A DNA stretch of 64,000 nucleotides from DASPLX01 sp035627375 (GCA_035627375.1 DASPLX010000057.1:1-64000), one strand, 5' to 3'; shown: positions 35,334-44,098, counted from the first letter of the stretch. The notes: generated from the sequence alone by a model not told the origin. Program-made: numbers and translations.

Positions 35334-37553
35334 ATGAAACGATTCAATGGCCGGGCGGCTTGCGCCGGCGCGCTTGCCGCCGGCATGCTGCTCTGCTGCA
35401 CTGTCGCGGCGGCCGACCGCGGCGCGCCGCCCACCGCGAAAATCGATGTCGTCGACAAGTACGACGGCGATATCACGGTGACCGACTCCTACCGCTGGCT
35501 GGAACAGAACGACGACCGGACTCGCGCCTGGAGCCTGGCCCAGGACAAGCGCACGCGCCGCTATCTCGACCGCTTGCCGCACCGCAAGCCGATGTTCCAG
35601 CACCTGATGAAACAGGCCGCGGCCACCTCGAGTTCGTACTATGCGCTGCATGCGGCCGGCGGCAAGCTGTTCGCGATGTATAACCAGCCGCCGAAACAGC
35701 AGCCGATGATCGCCTTGCTGAGCAACGCGGCCGATCCGAAGGAGGCGCGCGTCATCGTCGATCCGAATGCGATCGATCCGAAGGGCACCACGGCGATCGA
35801 CTGGTTCGTGCCGTCGCCGGACGGCCGGCACGTGGCCGTGTCGATGTCGGAAAACGGCAGCGAAGACGGTTCGCTCCACGTGTTCGAGGTCGCTAGCGGC
35901 AAGAAATTGAGCGAGGTGATTCCGCGCGTGCAATATCCCACCGGCGGCGGCAGCCTCGCCTGGCGCGCCGACGGCAGCGGCTTCTGGTACACCCAATACC
36001 CGGGGCCGGACCGTCCGGCGGAGGAACATCATTTCTACGAGAAGCTCTACTACCACAAGCTCGGCGACGATCTCGTCAAGGATGTCTACGTGCTCGGCAA
36101 GGATTTGCCGAAAGTGGCGGAGATCTTCCTCGACAATCGCCAGAACCCGAACCACACCGTGGTCACCGTCGCCAACGGCGACGGCGGCGAGTTCGCGCAT
36201 TACGTGATCGGACCGGACGATGCCGTCAAGCAGGTCACGCGTTTCGAAGATAAGGTGGTCGCCGCGACGGTCGGCCCGGACGGCGCGATGTATCTCGTCT
36301 CGCGCAAGGATGCGCCGCGCGGCCGACTGCTGAAGCTGGCGCCGAACGACTATGATCTGGCGCGCGCCAAGGTGATCGTGCCGCAATCGGAAGCGGTGCT
36401 GCAGGGAAGCGGCGAGACCAACGGCGCGCCGGTCGTCGTGACCAAGCAAGCGATCTATGTGAGCCAGCTGGTCGGCGGCCCGTCGCGCGTCGCGATCTTC
36501 GGTCACGACGGCACCCCGCGCGGCGAATTGCCGTTGCCCGGCGCGGTCAATGTCGACGAGATCGAGCCGCTGGCCGACGGCACGCTGCTGTATTCGGTGC
36601 GCGCCTATCTGAACCCGCCGTATTTCGCGCGTTACGACGAGGCGAGCGGCAAGGCGCTGCCGACCGGGCTGGCGCAAACGAGCCCGGTCGTGTTCGACGA
36701 CGTCGTGGTGGTGCGCGAATTCGCGACCTCGAAGGATGGCACCAGGATTCCGCTCAATATCGTGCGCCGCAAGGATCTCAAGCTCGACGGCTCGAACCCG
36801 GTGCTGCTGAACGCCTACGGCGGCTACGGCGTCAGCATGACGCCGCGCTACCTGGGCGCCGCTACCCGCCTGTGGCTCGACGCCGGCGGCGTGTTCGTCG
36901 TCGCCAACCTGCGCGGCGGCGGCGAGTTCGGCGAGGAATGGCACCAACAAGGCATGCTGACCAGGAAGCAGAACGTGTTCGACGACTTCATCGCGTCGGC
37001 CGAATATCTGGTCAAGGCCGGTTACACGACGCCCAAGCGCCTTGCCGCCATCGGCGGCAGCAACGGCGGCCTGCTGATGGGCGCGGCGTTCACCCAGCGG
37101 CCCGACCTGTTCCGTGCCGTCGTCGCGACGGTCGGCATCTACGACATGCTGCGCGTCGAGCTCGATCCGAACGGCGCCTTCAACGTCACCGAATTCGGCA
37201 GCGTCAAGAATCCGGACGAGTTCAAGGCCTTGTTCGGCTATTCGCCTTATCACCGGGTCGTCGACGGCACCAAGTACCCGGCGATCTTCATGGCGACCGG
37301 CGAGACCGACGGCCGCGTCAACCCGATGCATTCGCGCAAGATGGTGGCGCGCCTGCAAGCGGCGACGGCGTCCGGCTATCCGGTCCTGCTCAGCATCAAC
37401 GCGCATGCCGGACACGGCATCGGCAGTTCGCTCTCCATCAAGATCAACCAGACCGCCGACATCTACAGCTTCCTGTTCGACCAGCTCGACATGAAACTGC
37501 CGAAGATCGAGCGCCACCGGCCGGCGCCGGACACCAAGCAGGCGAATAAGTAG
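35334..37553 (+). CDS. Prolyl oligopeptidase family serine peptidase (S9A), exported
   Basis: 739 residues with a Sec signal (MKRFNGRAACAGALAAGMLLCC, cleavage near AAA). The seven-bladed propeller part (about 80-430) is followed by the alpha/beta hydrolase with Ser in GGSNGGLLMGA (about 577), Asp in ETDGRVNP (about 656) and His in AHAGHG (about 691). Such enzymes cut short Pro-containing peptides, here in the periplasm. AAAGGAAG stands before the ATG. A TAAAAT box lies about 90 bases upstream. It is probably monocistronic, with nasT starting about 100 bases further on under its own promoter. Confidence 0.95.
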   Translation: MKRFNGRAACAGALAAGMLLCCTVAAADRGAPPTAKIDVVDKYDGDITVTDSYRWLEQNDDRTRAWSLAQDKRTRRYLDRLPHRKPMFQHLMKQAAATSSSYYALHAAGGKLFAMYNQPPKQQPMIALLSNAADPKEARVIVDPNAIDPKGTTAIDWFVPSPDGRHVAVSMSENGSEDGSLHVFEVASGKKLSEVIPRVQYPTGGGSLAWRADGSGFWYTQYPGPDRPAEEHHFYEKLYYHKLGDDLVKDVYVLGKDLPKVAEIFLDNRQNPNHTVVTVANGDGGEFAHYVIGPDDAVKQVTRFEDKVVAATVGPDGAMYLVSRKDAPRGRLLKLAPNDYDLARAKVIVPQSEAVLQGSGETNGAPVVVTKQAIYVSQLVGGPSRVAIFGHDGTPRGELPLPGAVNVDEIEPLADGTLLYSVRAYLNPPYFARYDEASGKALPTGLAQTSPVVFDDVVVVREFATSKDGTRIPLNIVRRKDLKLDGSNPVLLNAYGGYGVSMTPRYLGAATRLWLDAGGVFVVANLRGGGEFGEEWHQQGMLTRKQNVFDDFIASAEYLVKAGYTTPKRLAAIGGSNGGLLMGAAFTQRPDLFRAVVATVGIYDMLRVELDPNGAFNVTEFGSVKNPDEFKALFGYSPYHRVVDGTKYPAIFMATGETDGRVNPMHSRKMVARLQAATASGYPVLLSINAHAGHGIGSSLSIKINQTADIYSFLFDQLDMKLPKIERHRPAPDTKQANK

Positions 37554-37600
37554 ATATCAATTCGGCCTCCACTACCTGTGGCCGACTCTATATTTGCGCG

Positions 37601-37616
37601 TGGCAAGGATCTTGCT
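37601..37616 (+). promoter_or_regulatory. Sigma-54 promoter of nasT
   Basis: TGGCAAGGATCTTGCT has GG and GC ten bases apart, with one mismatch to consensus at the sixth base. The expected start near 37627 leaves a leader of about 25 bases before the nasT ATG at 37652. Confidence 0.75.
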
Positions 37617-37651
37617 GAGGCGGGAGAGCACCAGTTTTTCGCGAACCCGCC

Positions 37652-38275
37652 ATGACCGATCCCAAACATCTCAAGATAATCGTCATCAATTCGCTGGTCG
37701 CGCCGGAAGGCGCGGACGAGGCCGCCCTGCGGCAAGCGGAACGGGCGCGCGCCTTGCGCATCGGCTTGCTCGAGGGCGGCTATAACATTCTCGCGGCGCT
37801 ACCGCCGACCGGCGACCTGGCGGCGCAGATCGTGCAGCTGCAGCCGGACGTGATCATCGTCGACGAGCAATCCGACGCCGCCTTGAAGCAGGTGGTCGAA
37901 GCCACGGCCGGTGCGCGCCGTCCGATCGTCTGCTTCACCGAAGATGATGACCGTGCCAAGATGCAGGCCGCCATCGAGGCGGGAGTCACTGCCTATGTCG
38001 TGGCCGGGCTGTCGTCGGACCGGGTCTCCGCCGTGCTGGATGTGGCGCTGGCGCGCTTCGAGTTCGAGCAGAAACTGCGGCATGAATTGTCCGAGACGAA
38101 AATGAAGCTCGCCGAGCGCAAGTTGATCGAGCGGGCCAAGGGCTTGCTCATGGAACGCCAGCGCTGTTCCGAAGACGAGGCTTATCGCAAGCTGCGGCGC
38201 CTGGCGATGGATCGCAACCTGAAATTGTCGGAAGTCGCGCAGCGCATACTCGATGTGGCCGATCTCTTGATCTGA
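37652..38275 (+). CDS. nasT: NasT-like ANTAR response regulator, nitrate antiterminator
   Basis: 207 residues. A receiver-like domain (about 8-130, with PDVIIVDEQSD around the expected phosphoacceptor site) is followed by a coiled coil and an ANTAR RNA-binding domain (about 145-205: LIERAKGLLMERQRCSEDEAYRKLRRLAM). ANTAR proteins of this kind bind paired hexaloop hairpins and prevent termination in leaders of nitrate assimilation operons; such a leader lies directly downstream, before nrtA. The classical partner NasS, a cytoplasmic NrtA-like nitrate sensor that holds NasT inactive, is not encoded next to it: the adjacent NrtA-like protein has an export signal. Transcribed from a sigma-54 promoter. 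Confidence 0.93.
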   Translation: MTDPKHLKIIVINSLVAPEGADEAALRQAERARALRIGLLEGGYNILAALPPTGDLAAQIVQLQPDVIIVDEQSDAALKQVVEATAGARRPIVCFTEDDDRAKMQAAIEAGVTAYVVAGLSSDRVSAVLDVALARFEFEQKLRHELSETKMKLAERKLIERAKGLLMERQRCSEDEAYRKLRRLAMDRNLKLSEVAQRILDVADLLI

Positions 38276-38353
38276 TTTGGTGAAACGCACAAAGACGGGG
38301 CATGTCACGCACGGTTTTCTGGCACAGGGGACCGCACGGTCGGAGGTTTTCGC

Positions 38354-38369
38354 TGGCACGCGGCTTGCA
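38354..38369 (+). promoter_or_regulatory. Sigma-54 promoter of the nrtABD operon
   Basis: TGGCACGCGGCTTGCA is a full match to the -24/-12 consensus. The expected start near 38380 places the first base of the transcript directly before the first ANTAR hairpin. Upstream, GACCG and CGGTC form a short palindrome near 38330, but a clear NtrC pair is not seen. Confidence 0.9.
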
Positions 38370-38381
38370 ACGAGATGAACA

Positions 38382-38436
38382 GCGCCAACGGTGGCGCGAA
38401 GATTCAGTAAGGCAAGTCGAACCACGGCTGGTTCGA
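38382..38436 (+). promoter_or_regulatory. Two-hairpin ANTAR recognition element in the nrtA leader
   Basis: Hairpin 1: GCGCC, six-base loop AACGGT, GGCGC (38382-38397). Hairpin 2: TCGAACC, six-base loop ACGGCT, GGTTCGA (38417-38436). Both hexaloops have A at position 1 and G at position 4, the feature that defines ANTAR target RNAs. The 3' arm of hairpin 2 (GGTTCG) is complementary to part of the 5' arm of the terminator (CGAACC), so pairing of the two would prevent the terminator from forming. Confidence 0.87.
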
Positions 38437-38446
38437 TGACTTGGAC

Positions 38447-38499
38447 AAAGGCGTCCGAACCCGGGGAGATATCTCGCGGGTTCGGACGCCTTTCTTTTT
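38447..38499 (+). terminator. Attenuator terminator in the nrtA leader
   Basis: AAAGGCGTCCGAACCCG pairs over 17 bases with CGGGTTCGGACGCCTTT, followed by TTTCTTTTT. It lies between the sigma-54 promoter and nrtA, ending 34 bases before the start codon, so it would stop transcription unless NasT acts on the hairpins just upstream. Confidence 0.93.
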
Positions 38500-38532
38500 G
38501 GCACGCAAGAATAAGTACCAGACGAGGACAAG

Positions 38533-39783
38533 ATGACGCATGACGACCGCAAGAACGAACCGATCCGCCGCCGGCTGTTGAAGACGGGCGCAACCCTGAC
38601 CGCGGCCGCGTTCGGCGGCTTGGCGACCCAGGGCGCATGGGCGGCGGGTTCGGACAAGCCCGAGAAGGAGGAAGTGAAGATCGGCTTCATTCCGCTGACC
38701 GATTGCGCCTCGGTGGTCATGGCTTCCGTGCTCGGTTTCGACAAGAAATACGGCGTCAAGATCACGCCGACCAAGGAAGCTTCCTGGGCTGCGGTGCGCG
38801 ACAAGCTCGTCAGCGGCGAGCTCGACATGGCGCATGTGCTGTGGGGCTTGATCTACGGTGTCCATCTGGGCGTCTCCGGCCCGAAGAAGGAGATGGCGAT
38901 CCTGATGAACCTGAACCACAACGGCCAGGCCATCACGCTGTCGAGGAAGCTGGCGGACAAGGGCGCGGTCGACGGTCCCTCGCTGGCGAAGCTGATGCAG
39001 AACGAGAAGCGCGAGTACACCTTCGCCCAGACCTTCCCGACCGGCACCCACGCGATGTGGCTGTATTACTGGCTCGCCAGCTACGGCATCCATCCGCAGA
39101 AGGAGGCGAAGATCATCACCGTGCCGCCGCCGCAGATGGTCGCCAACATGCGGGTCGGGAATATGGACGGCTATTGCGTCGGCGAGCCCTGGGGCCATCG
39201 CGCCATCATGGATGGCATCGGGATCACCGGCGTCACCACCCAGGATATCTGGAAAGACCATCCGGAAAAGGCGCTCGGCGCCTCGGCCGACTTCGTGAAG
39301 AAATATCCGAACACTTGCCGCGCCGTGATGATGGCGATCATCGATGCCGGCCGCTGGATCGATGCCGGCTTGCAGAACAAGATGAAGATGGCCGAGACGG
39401 TGGCCGACAAGGCCTATGTCAACACCAGCGTCGACGCGATCAACCAACGCATCCTCGGCCGCTATCAGAACGGCCTCGGCAAGACCTGGGACGATCCGAA
39501 CCACATGAAATTCTTCAACGACGGCAGCGTGAACTATCCCTACCTGTCCGACGGCATGTGGTTCCTCACGCAGCACAAGCGCTGGGGCTTGCTCAAGGAA
39601 CATCCGGATTACCTCGCCGTCGCCAAGCAGGTCAACCGGATCGAGTTGTACCAGGAAGCGGCGGCCGGCTTGAAGATCAGTGTGCCGAAGGACCCGCTGC
39701 GGTCCAGCAGGCTGATCGACGGCACCGTCTGGGACGGCAGGAACCCGGCCAGGTACGCCGACGGCTTCAAGGTCAAGGCGTGA
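38533..39783 (+). CDS. nrtA: Nitrate ABC transporter substrate-binding protein NrtA
   Basis: 416 residues, CmpA/NrtA family, binds nitrate or nitrite in the periplasm for the NrtB-NrtD transporter. A twin-arginine type signal is visible (RRRLLKTGATLTAAAF, then TQGAWA), which makes export likely and argues against it being the cytoplasmic sensor NasS. Family segments include IGFIPLTDCASVVMA, FPTGTHAMWLYYWLAS and GNMDGYCVGEPWG. GAGGACA stands before the ATG. It is the first gene after the attenuated leader. Confidence 0.95.
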   Translation: MTHDDRKNEPIRRRLLKTGATLTAAAFGGLATQGAWAAGSDKPEKEEVKIGFIPLTDCASVVMASVLGFDKKYGVKITPTKEASWAAVRDKLVSGELDMAHVLWGLIYGVHLGVSGPKKEMAILMNLNHNGQAITLSRKLADKGAVDGPSLAKLMQNEKREYTFAQTFPTGTHAMWLYYWLASYGIHPQKEAKIITVPPPQMVANMRVGNMDGYCVGEPWGHRAIMDGIGITGVTTQDIWKDHPEKALGASADFVKKYPNTCRAVMMAIIDAGRWIDAGLQNKMKMAETVADKAYVNTSVDAINQRILGRYQNGLGKTWDDPNHMKFFNDGSVNYPYLSDGMWFLTQHKRWGLLKEHPDYLAVAKQVNRIELYQEAAAGLKISVPKDPLRSSRLIDGTVWDGRNPARYADGFKVKA

Positions 39784-39800
39784 TTCCAACAGGAGAAAAC

Positions 39801-40730
39801 ATGAGTGCAGTCATGAAACCGCTCATCCGTGAAATCGACTCGCCGCCGGAGATTCCGGCGATCAAGGATAGGACCCATCCCGAGGATGACGAAACGCGCC
39901 GCCGTGTCGCGGTCGGCGTCGACGCGCCGGCCGTGGCGATGGTGCCCGGTGCCTGGCGTTCGTATGCGCTGGCCGCGCTGCCGCCGCTGTTCGGCATCGC
40001 GATGCTGGTGCTGGTATGGCAAATCGTTTCGCTGGGCAACAGCGACTTCCCCTCGCCGGCGTCGACCTTCGACGAAGCCGTCAAGGTGTTCTCCGATCCG
40101 TTCTACCGCAAAGGGCCGAACGACCAGGGCATCGGCTGGAACGTGCTGTCCTCGCTCCAGCGCGTCGCCCTCGGCTTCGGCCTCGCGGCGCTGGCCGGCA
40201 TCCCGCTCGGCTTCATGATCGGCCGCTTCAAGTTCATGGGCGGCATGTTCAATCCGATCATCAGCCTGTTGAAGCCGGTGTCGCCGCTGGCCTGGCTGCC
40301 GATCGGCCTGCTGGTGTTCAAGGCTGCCAATCCGGCCGCGATCTGGGCCATCTTCATCTGCTCGATCTGGCCGATGATCATCAACACGGCGGTCGGCGTG
40401 CAGCGCGTGCCGCAGGATTACATGAATGTCGCCAAGGTATTGAACCTGTCGGAGTGGACGATACTGACTCGCATCCTGTTGCCGTCGGTGCTGCCCTACA
40501 TGCTGACCGGCGTTCGTCTTGCCATCGGCACCGCCTGGCTCGTGATCGTGGCCGCGGAAATGCTCACCGGCGGAGTCGGCATCGGCTTCTGGGTATGGGA
40601 TGAATGGAACAACCTGAACGTGCCGCACATCATCATCGCCATCGTCGTGATCGGCGGCGTCGGCTTGCTGCTGGAGCAGGCGCTGGTCGCACTGGCGCGG
40701 GCTTTCACCTATGAAGACGTTCGACATTGA
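39801..40730 (+). CDS. nrtB: Nitrate ABC transporter permease NrtB
   Basis: 309 residues, six predicted transmembrane segments after a 55-residue cytoplasmic N-terminus. The binding-protein-dependent transport signature appears as the EAA-like loop around NVAKVLNLSEWTILTRILLPSVLPYMLTGVR. AGGAGAA precedes the ATG at 39801, 18 bases after the nrtA stop. Works with NrtA and NrtD in nitrate uptake. Confidence 0.94.
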   Translation: MSAVMKPLIREIDSPPEIPAIKDRTHPEDDETRRRVAVGVDAPAVAMVPGAWRSYALAALPPLFGIAMLVLVWQIVSLGNSDFPSPASTFDEAVKVFSDPFYRKGPNDQGIGWNVLSSLQRVALGFGLAALAGIPLGFMIGRFKFMGGMFNPIISLLKPVSPLAWLPIGLLVFKAANPAAIWAIFICSIWPMIINTAVGVQRVPQDYMNVAKVLNLSEWTILTRILLPSVLPYMLTGVRLAIGTAWLVIVAAEMLTGGVGIGFWVWDEWNNLNVPHIIIAIVVIGGVGLLLEQALVALARAFTYEDVRH

Positions 40731-40739
40731 GGGTAGATC

Positions 40740-41555
40740 ATGAGCAAACCCAACAACAAATTCATCGAAGTGCAGCACGCCGAAATGGTATTCCACACCA
40801 GGAACGGCGCCTTCCATGCGCTCCGGGACATCAACCTGACCGTCAGGAAGGGCGAGTTCGTCACGCTGATCGGCCATAGCGGCTGCGGCAAGTCGACGCT
40901 CTTGAACCTGATCGCCGGCTTGCTCCGGCCGAGCGGCGGAGCCATGATCTGCGGCGGCCGCGAAATCGCCGGACCGGCGCCCGAACGCGCCGTCGTGTTC
41001 CAGAACCATTCGCTGTTGCCGTGGCTGACCTGTTATGAAAACGTCCATCTCGCCATCGAGCGCGTCTTCGGCGGCACCGAAAGCGCGGCCCGATTGCGCG
41101 AACGCACCATGGCCGCGCTGGCCCTGGTCGGACTCACGCATGCCGAGAAGAAGCGCCCACACGAGATTTCCGGCGGCATGAAGCAGCGGGTCGGCATCGC
41201 GCGCGCGTTGTCGATGGAACCGAAAGTGTTGTTGATGGATGAACCTTTCGGTGCCTTGGACGCCTTGACGCGCGCCCACTTGCAGGACGAGTTGCTGAAG
41301 ATCGTCGCCAAGACCGGTTCCACCGTCATCATGGTCACGCATGATGTGGACGAAGCGGTGTTGCTGTCGGACCGCATCGTGATGATGTCCAACGGTCCGG
41401 CGGCGACCATCGGCGAGATCCTGCCGGTACTGCTCGAGCGTCCGCGCGACCGCGTCGTCCTGGCGCAGGATCCGTTGTATATCGAATATCGCACCTCGGT
41501 GCTGGAATTCCTCTATCGCCGCCAGGCGCATCCGGCGCTGCAGAAAGCCGCTTGA
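40740..41555 (+). CDS. nrtD: Nitrate ABC transporter ATP-binding protein NrtD
   Basis: 271 residues. Walker A GHSGCGKST, signature ISGGMKQRVGIARALS, Walker B VLLMDEPFGALD, H-loop VIMVTHDVDEAVLLSD. It is of the single-domain NrtD/NasD type, without the fused NrtA-like C-terminal sensor found in cyanobacterial NrtC. The ATG lies ten bases after nrtB. The C-terminus (RTSVLEFLYRRQ) is typical of nitrate/taurine-class ATPases. The transporter therefore appears complete as NrtA-NrtB-NrtD. Confidence 0.94.
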   Translation: MSKPNNKFIEVQHAEMVFHTRNGAFHALRDINLTVRKGEFVTLIGHSGCGKSTLLNLIAGLLRPSGGAMICGGREIAGPAPERAVVFQNHSLLPWLTCYENVHLAIERVFGGTESAARLRERTMAALALVGLTHAEKKRPHEISGGMKQRVGIARALSMEPKVLLMDEPFGALDALTRAHLQDELLKIVAKTGSTVIMVTHDVDEAVLLSDRIVMMSNGPAATIGEILPVLLERPRDRVVLAQDPLYIEYRTSVLEFLYRRQAHPALQKAA

Positions 41556-41716
41556 CAAGCTTTCGTCGGCGTCTTGACGGGCGGCGGAGTACGGGCTTGC
41601 TATGCGACAGGTTGTTGCGCGCCGGCCGCACGGCGCGCGGCGAAATCTGGCAATCGGCCGAACCGGACACTATAGTGAAAACCAGAGCTTGTCACTGGAC
41701 CGCGAGGAGGACGATC

Positions 41717-42190
41717 ATGTTCATGTCACCCACCCTCGAGGACTGCCTGCGCCGCACGGGCAGCCGCTACGAGATCCTGCACCATCCCCACAGCGAATTC
41801 AGCATGGGCACCGCGCAAGCGGCCCATATCCCGGGCGATCGTCTCGCCAAGACCGTGATTCTCCAGGACGACCAGGGCTACGCCGCCGCCGTGCTGCCGT
41901 CGACCTACCATTTGCAGCTTTACAAGCTATGGGAGGAGACCGGCCGCAAGCTGGTGCTGGCGACCGAGGACGAGGTGCGCGAACTGTTCAAGGATTGCGA
42001 GGCGGGCGCCGTGCCGCCGGTGGCGATGGCGTACGGCATGCAGACTTATCTCGACGAAAGCCTGGCGCGTCAGCCCGATGTTTATTTCGAGGCCGGCGAC
42101 CACGAAGCGCTCGTCCACATGAATATCCAGGATTTCCTGTCGCTGATGGGAGAGACCGAGCGCGTGCATTGCTCGCACCGGATGCATTGA
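41717..42190 (+). CDS. YbaK/ProX-like aminoacyl-tRNA deacylase domain protein
   Basis: 157 residues of the YbaK/prolyl-tRNA synthetase-associated fold. AKTVILQDDQGYAAAVLP carries the conserved Lys, and CEAGAVPPVAMAYGM matches the substrate-pocket motif. Substrate specificity (Ala, Ser or Cys on tRNA) cannot be told from the sequence. GAGGAGG stands before the ATG, and a CACTATAGTG box 45 bases upstream may be its own -10. It sits between the nitrate transporter operon and a lipoprotein gene with no obvious tie to nitrate. Confidence 0.85.
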   Translation: MFMSPTLEDCLRRTGSRYEILHHPHSEFSMGTAQAAHIPGDRLAKTVILQDDQGYAAAVLPSTYHLQLYKLWEETGRKLVLATEDEVRELFKDCEAGAVPPVAMAYGMQTYLDESLARQPDVYFEAGDHEALVHMNIQDFLSLMGETERVHCSHRMH

Positions 42191-42223
42191 GTTCTCGCGG
42201 CGCGATTCATTCACGAGGGAGGA

Positions 42224-44032
42224 ATGATGCGCGGCATGGCGTGCCTGTTCGTCGCGCTCGCGATGCTGTCGGCGGGCTGCGGCGGCAACGACCTTGCCGA
42301 ATCCCACCGCGCACCGCGGCAAGCGCGCCAATTGGTCCAATCGCAGGCGGCGCCGGCAGCCTACGGCACGGTAGTGCAGCAGTTGTACATCGCCTACTTC
42401 GGACGGCCCGCCGATAGCAGTGGCTTGACGAATTTCTCGGCCGCGCTCGCGGCCGCGGGCGCGCCTTCCGACATCCAATCCTTGAATGCGGCCTACGATA
42501 CCAATGCCGCGGTCAGGGCATTGGTCGATGCCTTCGGCGTCAGCGCCGAATCGAATGCGCTCTACGCGGGCGACACCGAGGAATTCGTCGAAGCCATCTA
42601 CCGCAATGTGCTCAATCGCGCGGCGGCGCAGGACGGCAAGCGGTTCTGGTCAGATGCGATCGATTACGGCGGACTCACCAAGGGACATGCCGCCTTGTCC
42701 ATCATGGCCGGCGCGCTGCTCAACACTTCGGCCCAGGGAGCGGTCGACGCAGCCGTGGTGAACAGGAAGACGGCCATCGCCGCCGATTTCACCGCCGCCC
42801 TGGACGATCCGGCGCGGATCAACGCCTATCGCGGCGCCGCGGCCGCAGCCGCGGCGCGCACCCTGCTGGCCTCGGTGAGCGCGACGACCGATACCGCCGC
42901 GTTCCAAGGCGCGATCGAGGCGACGATCGCCGGCCTGCTGCCTTCCACGCTGGCCCCATGCCCGGCCGATATCGCCGCGCCATTGTTCGGAACCAGCCCG
43001 GTTGCGCCGGCCGACTTCATCGCGTTCCGTCCGCTCGGTTTCCTGTCGACGCCTATCCATATGTTCCCGGCCAAGCATTCCTCGTTCTCCATGACGCCGA
43101 TAGGACAGGCGGCGGCGCCGAAGCCCGTGGTCGCGCCGGGCCGGGGATTCGTGACCGAGATCTACGAAGCGTCGTTCAGCACCGGCGGAACGAACTACCA
43201 AGTCTTCCTGCGTCCCTGTTTGGAGGTTCGCGCGTATTTCGGGCATCTCGCCACGATCTCGGACAAGCTGCTGGCGGCATTCAACGCCGGAACGCCGAGC
43301 TGCAATGCATTCGACGACGGGTCGTCGACGGTCACGACTTGCCGCCGCGAAAACCTGTCGGTCCTGCTGGAGGAAGGCGAACAATTCGGGACTGGCCCCG
43401 ACACCGCCGGCGTCGATTTCGGAACCCTGGATTTTCGCAGGACGCCGGCCGCGTTCGCCGACGCCACGCACTACGATCACTATTACCTCTATTACACCTC
43501 GCCGCTCGACTATTTCACCGCCGCGACGCGCGCCGCGATCGAAGGCAAGACCGGCGACGTGTTCGGCACGGCGCTGCGCACGGCCGCGCCGGTCGGCGGC
43601 ACCTATATGCAGGATATTCCTGGAACCGCGCAAGGGAACTGGTTCTTGCCCGGCAAGTATCACAGCAATACGACCGACTTGAGCATCTTCCTCGGCCTGG
43701 CGCACGACTACGTCGATCCGTCGCAACCCATCATGGCGATCGGCACTTCCGTTCCCGGCATGAGCATGGGTTTGTATGCGTACACCGTCGCGCAATCCGG
43801 GAAGATCAATCGGAACTTCGACGCGGTCGCCGCCGACGGAAATGTCTATTGCTTCGACAATTTCCTGCAAGGCAGGTCGCCGGGCGGCATGCCCTTGACC
43901 CGGCTCGACGGCGTTCTGTTGATGGCCCTGCCGGATGCGGCGAGCCTGAAAGTCGAGATGGTCGCGGCCGCGACCTGCGCGGAGTTGGAGGCGTGGGCGT
44001 TCTCCGCGAACGCTGCGAATTTCGTGCGGTGA
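42224..44032 (+). CDS. DUF4214 lipoprotein with a degenerate M23-like domain
   Basis: 602 residues. The signal peptide ends in the lipobox LSAGC, so an outer-membrane or surface lipoprotein is likely. A DUF4214 region (about 45-160) has VVQQLYIAYFGRPADSSGL and VEAIYRNVLNRAAAQDGKRFW. The region about 260-400 resembles the beta-barrel of M23 peptidases: an AKHSSF segment near 283, VVAPGRGFVTEIY, then VRAYFGHL near 337 and LEEGEQFGTGP. The catalytic HxH of M23 is not obvious, so the domain may bind without cutting; this likeness is inference. The rest is unrecognised. Confidence 0.7.
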   Translation: MMRGMACLFVALAMLSAGCGGNDLAESHRAPRQARQLVQSQAAPAAYGTVVQQLYIAYFGRPADSSGLTNFSAALAAAGAPSDIQSLNAAYDTNAAVRALVDAFGVSAESNALYAGDTEEFVEAIYRNVLNRAAAQDGKRFWSDAIDYGGLTKGHAALSIMAGALLNTSAQGAVDAAVVNRKTAIAADFTAALDDPARINAYRGAAAAAAARTLLASVSATTDTAAFQGAIEATIAGLLPSTLAPCPADIAAPLFGTSPVAPADFIAFRPLGFLSTPIHMFPAKHSSFSMTPIGQAAAPKPVVAPGRGFVTEIYEASFSTGGTNYQVFLRPCLEVRAYFGHLATISDKLLAAFNAGTPSCNAFDDGSSTVTTCRRENLSVLLEEGEQFGTGPDTAGVDFGTLDFRRTPAAFADATHYDHYYLYYTSPLDYFTAATRAAIEGKTGDVFGTALRTAAPVGGTYMQDIPGTAQGNWFLPGKYHSNTTDLSIFLGLAHDYVDPSQPIMAIGTSVPGMSMGLYAYTVAQSGKINRNFDAVAADGNVYCFDNFLQGRSPGGMPLTRLDGVLLMALPDAASLKVEMVAAATCAELEAWAFSANAANFVR

Positions 44033-44098
44033 CGACGATCCCTGCGCTCGTTCTTCAGGCGTGCCGGACGCCGGTTGCCGTCGGGCAGCGGCGCCGAT

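Noticed and set aside
35121..37517. 798-codon open frame on the minus strand
   Set aside because: Antisense shadow of the prolyl oligopeptidase gene; low-complexity composition and no start signal.
38281..38353. NtrC site upstream of the nrtA promoter
   Set aside because: GCAC and short palindromic pieces are present (for example GACCG facing CGGTC), but no TGCACC-N5-GGTGCA pair of acceptable quality, so none is annotated.
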